From Nocardioides cavernaquae (lineage in GTDB: Bacteria; Actinomycetota; Actinomycetes; Propionibacteriales; Nocardioidaceae): a stretch of DNA of 64,000 bases. Where the stretch lies: contig NZ_QYRP01000002.1 of the NCBI RefSeq assembly GCF_003600895.1, positions 1,116,001-1,180,000 on the forward strand, read 5' to 3'. A program made the translations under genes and the position numbers. Numbering within the stretch: the first letter of the stretch is position 1; every line of letters begins with the position of its first letter. This document shows positions 8,432 through 17,284 of this stretch, piece after piece. The notes beneath the pieces are model-generated. The model saw only the letters and a program-made list of their open reading frames with translations. It did not search any database and had not been told where the DNA came from.

Positions 8432-9745
8432 ATGAGCGAGATCTCCCGCAGCAGCACCCGACTCGACCAGTACGTCGACCGGTACGCCGCGCGCACCAAG
8501 GGCATGACTGCCTCTGAGATCCGCGCGCTGTTCGCCGTGGCCAGCCGTCCCGAGGTGGTGTCGCTCGCTGGCGGCATGCCCAACATCTCCGGTCTGCCAC
8601 TCGACATCGTCGGCCGCGCGATCGGCGACCTGATCAAGACCAACGGCCCCACCGCGATGCAGTACGGATCGGGTCAGGGCACCCCGGAGCTGCGCGAGCA
8701 GATCTGCGAAATCATGCGGATGGAGGGCATCGACGCCCACCCCGACGACGTCGTCGTGACCGTCGGATCGCAGCAGGCGGTCGACCTGGTCACCCGGATC
8801 TTCATCGACCCGGGCGACGTCATCATCTGCGAGGCCCCGTCCTACGTCGGTGCGCTGGGTGTCTTCCGCGCCTACCAGGCCGACATCGTGCACGTGGAGA
8901 TGGACGAGCACGGCCTGGTCCCCGAGCTGCTCGAGCAGGCAATCGCGGCGACCAAGGCCGCGGGCCGCACGATCAAGTTCCTCTACACGATCCCCAACTT
9001 CCACAACCCGGCCGGCGTGACGCTGTCGGCCGAGCGCCGTCCCGAGATCCTGCGGATCTGCCGTGAGGCCGACATCCTGATCCTCGAGGACAACCCCTAC
9101 GGCCTGCTCGGCTTCGACGGCCCGCCGCACCGTGCGCTGCGCGCCGACGAGGCCGAGGGTGTCATCTACCTGGGCTCGTTCTCCAAGACCTTCGCGCCGG
9201 GCTTCCGGGTCGGCTGGGCGCTCGCGCCGCACGCGGTCCGCGAGAAGCTGGTGCTGGCCCAGGAGTCGGCGACGCTCTGTCCGCCGGCGTTCAGCCAGAT
9301 GGCCATCTCGGCCTACCTCGAGCAGCACGACTGGCAGGGCCAGATCAAGCAGTTCCGGGAGATGTACCGCGAGCGGCGTGACGCGATGATCAGCGCCCTC
9401 GAGGACATGATGCCGGCCTCGGTCCGGTGGAACGTCCCCGACGGCGGCTTCTACGTCTGGCTCACCCTCCCCCCGGGCATCGACTCCAAGGCCATGCTCC
9501 CGCGCGCGGTCACCGCCCGTGTGGCCTACGTGCCGGGCACCGCGTTCTACGCCGACGGTTTCGGCACCAGCTCCATGCGACTGTCGTTCTGCTACCCGAC
9601 GCCCGAGCGCATCCGCGAGGGCGTACGCCGCCTCGCCGGCGTACTCGAGCAGGAGATGGAGCTGCGCGAGATGTTCGGCGCGACCGGCTCGATCCCGACC
9701 ATTGCACGGAGCCGTTACGACGGCCCGGGAACGGACATGGCATGA
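8432..9745 (+). CDS. PLP-dependent class I/II aminotransferase
   Basis: 437 residues of the fold type I aminotransferase family, close in motifs to 2-aminoadipate/aromatic aminotransferases. Visible motifs include VVSLAGGMPN near the N-terminus, YGSGQGTPELREQI, EDNPYGLLGF, and the PLP-binding Schiff-base lysine in GSFSKTFAPGFRVGW. It transfers amino groups between an amino acid and a 2-oxo acid; the substrate is unresolved. ATG 8417 is an alternative start five codons upstream. The stop overlaps the next start in ATGA, coupling it to a D-Ala-D-Ala ligase-like gene, so an amino-acid or envelope role is possible. Confidence 0.9.
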   Translation: MSEISRSSTRLDQYVDRYAARTKGMTASEIRALFAVASRPEVVSLAGGMPNISGLPLDIVGRAIGDLIKTNGPTAMQYGSGQGTPELREQICEIMRMEGIDAHPDDVVVTVGSQQAVDLVTRIFIDPGDVIICEAPSYVGALGVFRAYQADIVHVEMDEHGLVPELLEQAIAATKAAGRTIKFLYTIPNFHNPAGVTLSAERRPEILRICREADILILEDNPYGLLGFDGPPHRALRADEAEGVIYLGSFSKTFAPGFRVGWALAPHAVREKLVLAQESATLCPPAFSQMAISAYLEQHDWQGQIKQFREMYRERRDAMISALEDMMPASVRWNVPDGGFYVWLTLPPGIDSKAMLPRAVTARVAYVPGTAFYADGFGTSSMRLSFCYPTPERIREGVRRLAGVLEQEMELREMFGATGSIPTIARSRYDGPGTDMA

Positions 9746-10716
9746 ACGCCGACACTCCCTCGCCTGAATCTGGCTCCATCGGCCGGGTCGTCGTGCTCGC
9801 CGGCGGCCTCTCGCACGAGCGCGACGTCTCCATCCGCTCCGGCCGCCGAGTTGCCGAGGCGCTGCGCTCGACCGGCCTCGAGGTCGAGGAGCGTGACGTC
9901 GACTCCAGCCTGCTGCCCGCCCTGCTGGCCGACAAGCCGGGCTGTGTCGTGCCGATGCTGCACGGCGAGACCGGCGAGGACGGCACGATCCGCGAGATCC
10001 TCGAGCTGCTCGGCATCCCCTACGTCGGCGCAACTCCTGCCGCCTGCCGCGTCGCGTTCGACAAGCCGGTCGCCAAGACCGTCGCCCAGCGCTACGGCGT
10101 GCACACCCCGGCCTCGGTGGTCCTTCCTGCCGAGTCGTTCCGTGAGCTCGGCGCCGCCGCGGTCATGGCGCTGATCGTCGAGCGCCTCGGCCTGCCGCTG
10201 ATGGTGAAGCCCGCCAAGAGCGGCTCCGCCCTGGGCTGCGCAGTGGTCCGCACGCCCGAGGAGCTCCCGGGCGCGATGGTCAACGCCTACGCCTACGGGA
10301 CCGTGGCGCTCCTCGAGCAGTTCATCGAGGGCGACGAGGTCGCCGTGCCGATCATCGACACCGGCGATGGCCCTCGCGCCCTTCCGGTCGTCGGGATCAA
10401 GCCCGACGGCGGCGTCTACGACTACACCGCGCGCTACACCGCCGGCAGCACGACCTTCCAGACCCCGGCGGGGCTCTCCGACGAGCTCACCGCCGAGTGC
10501 CAGCGGGTCGCGATGACCATCCACGAGAAGTTCGGGCTGCGCGACTTCTCGCGCTCCGACCTGATCGTCGACGCGTCCGGGACGGTGTGGTTCCTCGAGG
10601 TGAACGTGGCACCGGGTTTCACCGAGACCTCGACCGTGCCATTGTCTGTGCAGGCAGCCGGGCTCGAGCTCGGCTCCCTGATGGCGGGGATCATCCGGTC
10701 CGCCGCCACCCGCTGA
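9742..10716 (+). CDS. D-alanine-D-alanine ligase family ATP-grasp protein
   Basis: 324 residues with Ddl architecture: an N-terminal domain beginning VVVLAGGLSHERDVSIRSGR, the central HGETGEDGTIREILELLG, and an ATP-grasp core (PLMVKPAKSGSALG, LLEQFIEGDEVAVP). The metal-binding end is FLEVNVAPGFTETS, slightly different from the canonical EVNTLPGMT. Ddl joins two D-alanines for peptidoglycan. Because this copy is linked to an aminotransferase and deviates at the C-terminal motif, it may be a second ligase with another dipeptide product. It is translationally coupled to the upstream gene. Confidence 0.8.
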   Translation: MNADTPSPESGSIGRVVVLAGGLSHERDVSIRSGRRVAEALRSTGLEVEERDVDSSLLPALLADKPGCVVPMLHGETGEDGTIREILELLGIPYVGATPAACRVAFDKPVAKTVAQRYGVHTPASVVLPAESFRELGAAAVMALIVERLGLPLMVKPAKSGSALGCAVVRTPEELPGAMVNAYAYGTVALLEQFIEGDEVAVPIIDTGDGPRALPVVGIKPDGGVYDYTARYTAGSTTFQTPAGLSDELTAECQRVAMTIHEKFGLRDFSRSDLIVDASGTVWFLEVNVAPGFTETSTVPLSVQAAGLELGSLMAGIIRSAATR

Positions 10717-10732
10717 TCCAGGAGTCCTCCCC

Positions 10733-11506
10733 ATGGTCGACGTGACCTACCCGATCATCATCGCCGCTGCGAAGTCGTGGTTCCGTGTCGGCGGCTTCAA
10801 GATCGACATGCAGGGCACCGAGCACGTGCCGGCGAGTGGTGGCGCCGTGATCGCGTGCAACCACAACTCCTACCTCGACTTCATCATGACCGGCTACCCC
10901 GGTGAGAAGAACAAGCGCTACACGCGCTTCATGGCGAAGAAGGAGGTCTTCGACCACAAGGTCGGCGGCCCCCTGATGCGCTCGTTCAAGCACCTCGCGG
11001 TCGACCGGTCCAACGGCGCCGAGGCCTTCGAGATCGCGGTCAACGCGCTCAAGAGCGGCGAGGTGGTCGGTGTCTATCCCGAGGCCACCATCTCGCGCAG
11101 CTTCCTGATCAAGGACATCAAGTCCGGTGCGGTCCGCATGGCCGCGGCCGCTGGCGTCCCGGTCGTCCCGGTCGTCCACTTCGGCATGCACCGCATCCAG
11201 ACCAAGGGCCACGCGCGCGACCTGTCCCGCGGCAAGGCCGTCGTGATCCGCGTCGGCGAGCCCTACTTCCCCACCGGTGACGACGTCCCGGCCCAGACCG
11301 CCGAGCTCAAGCGCCGCATGGACGCGCTGCTCGACGAGTGCATCGCGGCGTACCCCGAGGAGCAGAAGCCCCCGGGCGCCTGGTGGGTCCCCGCGTCGTA
11401 CGGCGGCTCCGCGCCGTCTCTCGAAGAGGCCGAGCGCCTCGACGTCGAGGAGAAGAAACTCCGCGCCGAGCGCAAGGCCGCGAAGGCCGCCACCAAGAAG
11501 GCGTGA
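10733..11506 (+). CDS. 1-acyl-sn-glycerol-3-phosphate acyltransferase family (PlsC-like)
   Basis: 257 residues. The catalytic NHX4D motif is NHNSYLD at residues 43-49, the glycerol-phosphate-binding region reads VGVYPEATISR, and the C-terminus is Lys/Ala-rich (KAAKAATKKA). The family acylates lysophosphatidic acid at the membrane in phospholipid synthesis. EATISR replaces the common EGTRS, and such variants occur in actinobacterial PlsC-like proteins of uncertain acceptor. It lies 16 bp behind the Ddl-like gene, probably in the same transcript, and is followed by a strong bidirectional terminator. Confidence 0.88.
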   Translation: MVDVTYPIIIAAAKSWFRVGGFKIDMQGTEHVPASGGAVIACNHNSYLDFIMTGYPGEKNKRYTRFMAKKEVFDHKVGGPLMRSFKHLAVDRSNGAEAFEIAVNALKSGEVVGVYPEATISRSFLIKDIKSGAVRMAAAAGVPVVPVVHFGMHRIQTKGHARDLSRGKAVVIRVGEPYFPTGDDVPAQTAELKRRMDALLDECIAAYPEEQKPPGAWWVPASYGGSAPSLEEAERLDVEEKKLRAERKAAKAATKKA

Positions 11507-11544
11507 TTAAGCCGAGCGCAGACCGAGCTGTCGTGCGTCAGAGA

Positions 11545-11587
11545 GGGTGAAGACTTTTCGTCAGCATGTGGCGAAAAGTCTTCACCC
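11545..11587. terminator. Bidirectional terminator, 16-bp perfect stem
   Basis: Arms 11545-11560 and 11572-11587 are perfectly complementary around an 11-base loop. The stem contains an A/T-rich core (GACTTTTCG/CGAAAAGTC). It lies between the convergent ends of the acyltransferase and aceF. Confidence 0.88.
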
Positions 11588-11602
11588 TGATCCGCGGCAG
11601 CC

Positions 11603-12874
11603 TCAGAGCACCAGCCGGCGCACATCGGCAGCGACATGCGCGAGGTGTGCGGTGAAGCGGGCCGCGAGTGCCCCGTCGACGACCCGGTGGTCGTAGGAGA
11701 GGCAGAGCGGGAGCATGAGCCGCGGCTCGAACTCCTCGCCGTTCCAGACCGGCGCCATCTTCGACCGGACGACGCCGAGGATCGCGACCTCGGGGGCGTT
11801 GACGATCGGCGTGAAGTGCGTGCCGCCGATGCCGCCGAGGCTGCTGATCGTGAAGGTCGCACCCTGCATGTCGGCGACGGTCAGCTTGCCGTCGCGGGCC
11901 TTCGCGGAGAGCTCGCCGAGCTCGCGGCTGATCTCGGCGATGCCCTTGCGGTCGACGTCGCGGACGACGGGGACGACGAGGCCGTCGGGGGTGTCGACGG
12001 CGACGCCGATGTGGATGTAGTCCTTGAGGACGAGCGAGTCGCCGGCGAGCGAGGAGTTGACCTCGGGGAACTTCCGCAGCGCCGAGGCGGCTGCCTTGAG
12101 CAGGAAGCTCAGCAGCGTGACGCGGTAGCCCTCCCCCTTCGCGGCCTGGTCGAGCTCGCGACGGTAGGCGTCGAGGTCGGTGATGTCGGCCTCGTCGGCG
12201 TGGGTCACGTGCGGGACGTTGAGCCACGAGCGGTGCAGGTGCGGGCCGGAGACCTTCTTGATCCGCGAGAGCGGCACCGTGCGGACCGGGCCGAACTTCG
12301 CGAAGTCGACCTCCGGGATCGGCGGGATGCCCGCGCCGGACGCGGTGCCGGCGGCAGCCGGTGCGACCGACTTCTCGTAGTGGCCGAGCAGGTCCTGCTT
12401 GGTGATCCGGCCCTTCGGACCGCTGCCCGGCACCTTCGCGAGGTCGAGCTCGAGCTCGCGTGCCAGGCGCCGGACCAGCGGGGTCGCCCGCAGGTTGCCG
12501 TCGGCCTCGACCTCGGCCACGCCAGCGGCTTCGGCCGGCGCGGCAACTGGAGCCGCCGGGGCCGGCGCGGCGTGCTCCACGGGAGCGGTCTTGCCAGGCG
12601 CGGTCTCGCCGAGAACGGTCTCCTCGGGAGCGGCCGGAGCGGCGCCCTCGGCCTCCGCGATCGCGACGACCGTGCCCTCGCTGACCTTGTCGCCGACCGC
12701 GATGCTGACCGACACGATGGTGCCGGCAGCGGGCGACGGGATGTCCATCGTGGCCTTGTCCGTCTCGATCGTGATCAGCGGGTCCTCGGCCTGGACGACG
12801 CTTCCGGGAACGACATGGACCTCGATGACGGGTACGTCGGTGAAGTCACCGATGTCGGGAACCTTGATTTCCAT
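11603..12874 (-). CDS. aceF: Dihydrolipoyllysine acetyltransferase, E2 of pyruvate dehydrogenase
   Basis: 423 residues with one lipoyl domain (about 1-75; lipoylated Lys at residue 40 in ETDKATMD), an Ala/Pro-rich linker, an E1/E3-binding domain (LRATPLVRRLARELEL to GRITKQDLL) and the C-terminal acetyltransferase core ending with the catalytic SYDHRVVDG. It transfers acetyl groups from the lipoyl arm to CoA. It starts 11 bp after aceE, so the two form an operon. The start at 12874 is the one that begins the lipoyl domain. A single lipoyl domain is fewer than in many AceF proteins. Confidence 0.95.
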   Translation of the reverse strand: MEIKVPDIGDFTDVPVIEVHVVPGSVVQAEDPLITIETDKATMDIPSPAAGTIVSVSIAVGDKVSEGTVVAIAEAEGAAPAAPEETVLGETAPGKTAPVEHAAPAPAAPVAAPAEAAGVAEVEADGNLRATPLVRRLARELELDLAKVPGSGPKGRITKQDLLGHYEKSVAPAAAGTASGAGIPPIPEVDFAKFGPVRTVPLSRIKKVSGPHLHRSWLNVPHVTHADEADITDLDAYRRELDQAAKGEGYRVTLLSFLLKAAASALRKFPEVNSSLAGDSLVLKDYIHIGVAVDTPDGLVVPVVRDVDRKGIAEISRELGELSAKARDGKLTVADMQGATFTISSLGGIGGTHFTPIVNAPEVAILGVVRSKMAPVWNGEEFEPRLMLPLCLSYDHRVVDGALAARFTAHLAHVAADVRRLVL

Positions 12875-12885
12875 CAGTGCAGTCC

Positions 12886-15528
12886 TCAGATGTGGGCCGG
12901 GTCGGCGCGGTCGGGGTCGATGCCGTACTTCTCGATGGCCTGCGCGACGACGTCGGCGGCGATCGTGCCCTCGTCGGCGAGCCGGCGGAGAGCGGTCACG
13001 GCGATGAAGTGGCGGTCCACCTCGAAGTGGCGACGCAGGTTGCGGCGGTAGTCCGAGCGGCCGTAGCCGTCGGTGCCGAGCGCGGTGTAGTCGCCCGGGA
13101 CGAACGCGCGGATCTGGTCGGCGTACGACTTCATGTAGTCGGTCGCGGCGATGACCGGACCCGTGCGGCCGGCGAGGCACTGCTCGACGTACGACGCGCG
13201 GCGCTCCTCCAGCGGGTGCAGGGTGTTCCAGCGCTCGGTGGCCAGGCCGTCCCGACGCAGCTCGGTGAAGCTCGGCGCGCTCCAGACATCGGCGGCGATC
13301 TTGAAGTCCTTCGCCAGCAGGTCGGCGGCCGCGATCACCTCGCGCAGGATGGTGCCGGAGCCGAGCAGCTGGACCTTCGCGCCGCGCTTCTTCGCCAGCG
13401 GGTAGAGGCCCTTGATGATGCCCTCCTCGACGCCCTTCGGCATCTCGGGGTGCTCGTAGTTCTCGTTCATGAGCGTCAGGTAGTAGAAGACGTCCTCCTG
13501 CTCGACGTACATCCGGCGCATGCCGTCGGCCACGATCACCGCGACCTCATAGGCGTACGTCGGGTCGTAGGCGATGCAGTTCGGGATCATCGCGGCGTGG
13601 AGGTGGCTGTGGCCGTCCTCGTGCTGCAGGCCCTCACCGTTGAGCGTGGTGCGGCCGGCGGTGCCACCGAGCAGGAACCCGCGGGCGCGCATGTCGCCGG
13701 CGGCCCAGGCGAGGTCGCCGATCCGCTGGAACCCGAACATCGAGTAGTAGATGTAGAACGGGATCATCGGGGTGTCGCTCGAGGAGTACGACGTGGCCGC
13801 CGCGATCCACGACGACATGGCGCCGGCCTCGTTGATGCCCTCCTGGAGGATCTGCCCGCTGGCGTCCTCCTTGTAGAAGAGCAGCTGGTCGGCGTCCTGC
13901 GGGGTGTAGAGCTGGCCGACCTGGGAGAAGATGCCGACCTGCCGGAACAGGCCCTCCATGCCGAACGTGCGTGCCTCGTCAGGGACGATCGGGACGATCC
14001 GCTTGCCGATCTCCTTGTCGCGCAGGAGCTTGGTGAGGATCTGGACGAAGGCCATCGTCGTCGAGATCTCGCGGCCGTTCGTGCCGGCCAGCTGCGGGCC
14101 GGCGAAGTCCGCGACGGCCGGGATGTTCAGCGCCTGCGAGGTCCGGCGACGGGCGGGGAGGTAGCCGCCCAGCTCCTTGCGGCGCTCGTGCAGGTAGGTG
14201 TGCTCGCGGGAACCCTCGGCGAAGGAGACGTAGGGGTAGTCCAGGATGTGCTTGTCGTCGACCGGCACGTCGAAACGGTCACGGAATGTCTTGAGGGCTT
14301 CCTCGGCGACCTTCTTCTGCTGGTGGGCGATGTTCTGCGCCTCGCCCGCCTTGCCCATGCCGTAGCCCTTGACGGTCTTCGCGAGGATGACGGTCGGGGT
14401 GCCTGCGTGGGCATTGGCGGCCGCGTAAGCGGCGTACACCTTCTGCGGGTCGTGACCGCCGCGGGTGAGCCGCCAGATCTCGTCGTCGGTCCAATCCGCG
14501 ACGAGGGCCTTCAGCTCGGGGTCGACGCCGAAGAAGTGCTCACGGACGTAGGCGCCGTCCTTGGACTTGAAGGTCTGGTACTGACCGTCGACGACCTCCA
14601 TCATGCGGCGCTTGAGCGCGCCGGAGGTGTCCTGCTTGAGCAGCTGGTCCCAGCCGGAGCCCCAGACCAGCTTGATGACGTTCCAGCCGGCGCCGCGGAA
14701 GACGCCCTCGAGCTCCTGGATGATCTTGCCGTTGCCGCGGACCGGGCCGTCGAGGCGCTGCAGGTTGCAGTTCACGACGAAGACGAGGTTGTCGAGCTTC
14801 TCGCGCGACGCCATCGAGATCGCACCGAGCGACTCGGGCTCGTCGATCTCGCCGTCACCGAGGAACGCCCACACCTTGCGGCCGGCGGTGCTGGCCAGCC
14901 CCCGCGCGTGGAGGTACTTGAGGAAGCGGGCCTGGTAGATCGCCATCAGCGGGCCGAGGCCCATCGACACGGTGGGGAACTGCCAGAAGTCCGGCATCAG
15001 CCAGGGGTGGGGGTACGACGAGAGGCCCTCACCGCCGGTCTCCTGACGGAAGCTGTCCAGCTGCGCCTCGGAGAGCCGGCCCTCGAGGAACGCGCGAGCG
15101 TAGATGCCGGGCGAACAGTGGCCCTGCACGTAGACCAGGTCGCCGCCGTGCCCGTCGCCCGCCGCGTGCCAGAAGTGCTGGAAGCCGGTGTCGTAGAGGG
15201 TCGCGGCGGACTGGAAGCTGGAGAGGTGGCCGCCGAGCTCGCTCGACTCCTTGTTGGCACGGAGCACCATCATCATCGCGTTCCAGCGGACGGCGGAGCG
15301 GATCTTGTGCTCGATCTCGCGGTCACCCGGGTGCGTCGGCTCCTCGTCGACCGGCACCGTGTTGACGTACGGCGTGGTCGCGACGAACGGCACTCGGGCG
15401 CCGAGGCGCTGTGCCTCGGCCATCAGCTGGTCGAGGAGGTACTTCGTCCGCGGCTCTCCGTCGAACTCCAGGACGGCAGCGAGTGCTTCGCGCCACTCCT
15501 GCGTCTCGGCGGGATCGATGTCGGTCAT
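12886..15528 (-). CDS. aceE: Pyruvate dehydrogenase E1, homodimeric type
   Basis: 880 residues, the normal size for the single-chain AceE of Gammaproteobacteria and Actinobacteria. The thiamine diphosphate motif is GDGEIDEPES followed by NLVFVVNCNLQRLDGPV. The N-terminal region contains PYVNTVPVDEEP and the C-terminal transketolase-like part GTDGYGRSD. It decarboxylates pyruvate and acetylates the lipoyl group of AceF. The start at 15528 is supported by GAAGGG upstream. No E3 (lpd) gene is present in the window, so E3 must be encoded elsewhere. Confidence 0.96.
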   Translation of the reverse strand: MTDIDPAETQEWREALAAVLEFDGEPRTKYLLDQLMAEAQRLGARVPFVATTPYVNTVPVDEEPTHPGDREIEHKIRSAVRWNAMMMVLRANKESSELGGHLSSFQSAATLYDTGFQHFWHAAGDGHGGDLVYVQGHCSPGIYARAFLEGRLSEAQLDSFRQETGGEGLSSYPHPWLMPDFWQFPTVSMGLGPLMAIYQARFLKYLHARGLASTAGRKVWAFLGDGEIDEPESLGAISMASREKLDNLVFVVNCNLQRLDGPVRGNGKIIQELEGVFRGAGWNVIKLVWGSGWDQLLKQDTSGALKRRMMEVVDGQYQTFKSKDGAYVREHFFGVDPELKALVADWTDDEIWRLTRGGHDPQKVYAAYAAANAHAGTPTVILAKTVKGYGMGKAGEAQNIAHQQKKVAEEALKTFRDRFDVPVDDKHILDYPYVSFAEGSREHTYLHERRKELGGYLPARRRTSQALNIPAVADFAGPQLAGTNGREISTTMAFVQILTKLLRDKEIGKRIVPIVPDEARTFGMEGLFRQVGIFSQVGQLYTPQDADQLLFYKEDASGQILQEGINEAGAMSSWIAAATSYSSSDTPMIPFYIYYSMFGFQRIGDLAWAAGDMRARGFLLGGTAGRTTLNGEGLQHEDGHSHLHAAMIPNCIAYDPTYAYEVAVIVADGMRRMYVEQEDVFYYLTLMNENYEHPEMPKGVEEGIIKGLYPLAKKRGAKVQLLGSGTILREVIAAADLLAKDFKIAADVWSAPSFTELRRDGLATERWNTLHPLEERRASYVEQCLAGRTGPVIAATDYMKSYADQIRAFVPGDYTALGTDGYGRSDYRRNLRRHFEVDRHFIAVTALRRLADEGTIAADVVAQAIEKYGIDPDRADPAHI

Positions 15529-15593
15529 ACCGTGCCCTTCGGGGGATGGTGAGGTCAACCACCATCCTCCGGGCGCCCACGGGCATGCGTCCA

Positions 15594-15630
15594 ATGCCTA
15601 ATTCGCGCCCTATGCATGCATATGAGGCAT
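15594..15630. promoter_or_regulatory. Symmetric AT-rich element upstream of aceE
   Basis: Within 66-102 bases before the aceE start there is a perfect 12-bp palindrome TATGCATGCATA (15611-15622) and a flanking inverted pair ATGCCT (15594-15599) / AGGCAT (15625-15630). The element is conspicuously AT-rich in this genome. The GCATGA half-site (15627-15632) also occurs in the palindrome in front of the neighbouring lysR gene, suggesting that this regulator binds here. Confidence 0.5.
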
Positions 15631-15645
15631 GAATTGAGGCTCGTC

Positions 15646-16536
15646 CTAGCCGCGAGCGACCTTGCGCGCGTTGCCGATCACGTGCTGCCGGAACCGGTCG
15701 GACGCCGACGGGAGCCGCCGGTCCCGGATCCAGGCGATGCCGATCTCGCGTGAGGCCTGGACGTCCGAGACGCGGAGGTGTGGGGCGGCCGGGGCGCCGA
15801 CCCCGTGCGGATCCGGCAGGAGCGCCACGCCGAGCCCCGCTGAGACCAGGCCACGGAGCGTCTCGACCTCCTCGCCCTCGAAGCCGATCTGCGGCACGAA
15901 GCCCGCCTCCACGCAGAGGTGCTCCGTGACGGCGCGGAGGCTGAACCCGGACTTGAGGACGATGAACGGATCCGCCGCGAGGTCGGCGAGGCGGACCGAT
16001 CGGCGGCCAGCGAACCGGTGGTCGGGCGGGACCACGAGCCGCAGTGGCTCGATCAGCAGGCGCCGGCTCTCGATCTGCGGGTGCTCCGGCAGGCCACCCG
16101 TGATCGCGAGGTCGACCGCACCACCGAGCAGGTCGTCGACCAGACCCGCGTCGCCGTGCTGGCGCAGGTCGAACCGGACCTCGGGGCGCTCAGCGCGGAA
16201 GCTGCGGATCAGCTCGGGCACCAGCCAGGTGCCGAGGGTGTGCAGGAAGGCGAGCGGGACGAAGCCACCCTGTGGAGCCGCCATGTCCTGGACGGCCCGG
16301 ACTCCGCGGTCGTAGGCCTCCACGATGCGGCGGGCGGAGTCGAGCAGCTCACGGCCCGCGGGCGTCAGCGTGAGGCCGCGGCCGGAGCGCTGGAAGAGCT
16401 CGGAGCCCACCTCCCGCTCGAGCCGCGACAAGGCCCGCGACAGCGCCGGCTGGGTGCGGTGCGCTCGCTCGGCGGCCACGGTCACCGTGGTCCCGTCGGC
16501 AACCTCGAGGAACGCCCTGATCGTTTCGATCTCCAT
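15646..16536 (-). CDS. LysR family transcriptional regulator
   Basis: 296 residues with the N-terminal winged helix-turn-helix (MEIETIRAFLEVADGTTVTVAAERAHRTQPALSRALSRLE, quoted here only as landmarks near residues 1-40) and a LysR substrate-binding domain from about residue 88. It lies 117 bp upstream of aceE on the same strand and may control the pyruvate dehydrogenase operon. Its own promoter has a clean palindrome at 16539-16561. The effector is unknown. Confidence 0.9.
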   Translation of the reverse strand: MEIETIRAFLEVADGTTVTVAAERAHRTQPALSRALSRLEREVGSELFQRSGRGLTLTPAGRELLDSARRIVEAYDRGVRAVQDMAAPQGGFVPLAFLHTLGTWLVPELIRSFRAERPEVRFDLRQHGDAGLVDDLLGGAVDLAITGGLPEHPQIESRRLLIEPLRLVVPPDHRFAGRRSVRLADLAADPFIVLKSGFSLRAVTEHLCVEAGFVPQIGFEGEEVETLRGLVSAGLGVALLPDPHGVGAPAAPHLRVSDVQASREIGIAWIRDRRLPSASDRFRQHVIGNARKVARG

Positions 16537-16538
16537 GA

Positions 16539-16561
16539 ACTCATGCTCTCAGTGCATGAGT
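16539..16561. promoter_or_regulatory. Palindromic operator in front of the lysR gene
   Basis: ACTCATGC (16539-16546) and GCATGAGT (16554-16561) are perfect inverted half-sites separated by 7 bases, immediately upstream of the LysR start codon (16536). The symmetric T-N11-A type site is typical of LysR autoregulation. Confidence 0.6.
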
Positions 16562-16593
16562 CCGCCGCCAAGGCACGGCGTGCCCTGGGCAAA

Positions 16594-17253
16594 TCAGCCG
16601 AGCAGCTCCGCCAGGATCGCGTCCTCGAGGTCGAGCAAGAGATCGCCCACCCCCACCGCGACCTCGGCAAGGTCCGCCGACGCACGGGCCCGGTCGTCGG
16701 CCGACAGCGTCAGCAGGTCGAGGACGTCGCGCGGGTCCCAACGGTCGTAGACGATGCACTGGAACCGCGCCCCCTCGCGCGTCCGCCTCTGCGAGATGCC
16801 GACTGCCTTGCGGCCGCCGACCAGCAGCTCCCCCGGCCCCATCGCGGCAAAGCAGACCAGCCGTCCCCACGGCGTCTTCTCGAGGCCCTCGTCGTAGAGC
16901 TCTGCTTCGATGCCGACGGCCGCGAGCGCGCGGGACCACGCGGCGCCCAGCCACAGCGGCGACCTGCGGACATCGTCGGTCCAGAGCCGGTCGTGGCGTG
17001 GCAGCACCACGTCCAGCCACAGGGACCGCTCGGGATCGACGTAGACCGCACCGCCCCCACTGCGGCGGCGTACGACGTCCACGGACGCCGCGGCGACAGC
17101 GACCGGATCGGTGACCGACTCGTCCTGGGCACTGCCCAGGACGAGGGTCGGACGCTCGGGCACGAAGAGCCAGGTCTCTGCCTCGGCCAGATCGGCAGGG
17201 ATCTGGCGGGCATGGAAGTCAGCGACCGAGCCGTCGACGCGCTTCAGACGCAT
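16594..17253 (-). CDS. Lipoate-protein ligase A-like (BPL/LPL family)
   Basis: 219 residues with the BPL/LPL catalytic fold. Visible are the ligand-binding loop RRRSGGGAVYVDPE and the segment GRKAVGISQRR with the lysine that contacts the lipoyl-adenylate. The family attaches lipoate (or octanoate) to the lysine of E2 and GcvH lipoyl domains. The gene lies near aceF, whose product needs lipoylation, which makes AceF a plausible client. The length is shorter than full LplA, lacking the usual C-terminal accessory domain, so the exact reaction is unproven. It lies 31 bp downstream of the TRIC-type gene on the same strand. Confidence 0.8.
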   Translation of the reverse strand: MRLKRVDGSVADFHARQIPADLAEAETWLFVPERPTLVLGSAQDESVTDPVAVAAASVDVVRRRSGGGAVYVDPERSLWLDVVLPRHDRLWTDDVRRSPLWLGAAWSRALAAVGIEAELYDEGLEKTPWGRLVCFAAMGPGELLVGGRKAVGISQRRTREGARFQCIVYDRWDPRDVLDLLTLSADDRARASADLAEVAVGVGDLLLDLEDAILAELLG

Positions 17254-17284
17254 GCGGACACCCTGCCACGCCGCCGGCCGGGCA

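Noticed and set aside
12877..15552. Very long plus-strand open frame (about 890 codons) opposite aceE
   Set aside because: It is a shadow of aceE: the translation is rich in Arg/Val/Asp/Gly low-complexity text with no motif, whereas the minus strand has clear AceE motifs. Such antisense frames are common in very GC-rich DNA; the same applies to the long antisense frames opposite murJ, the pseudokinase, the FAD monooxygenase and the ABC genes.
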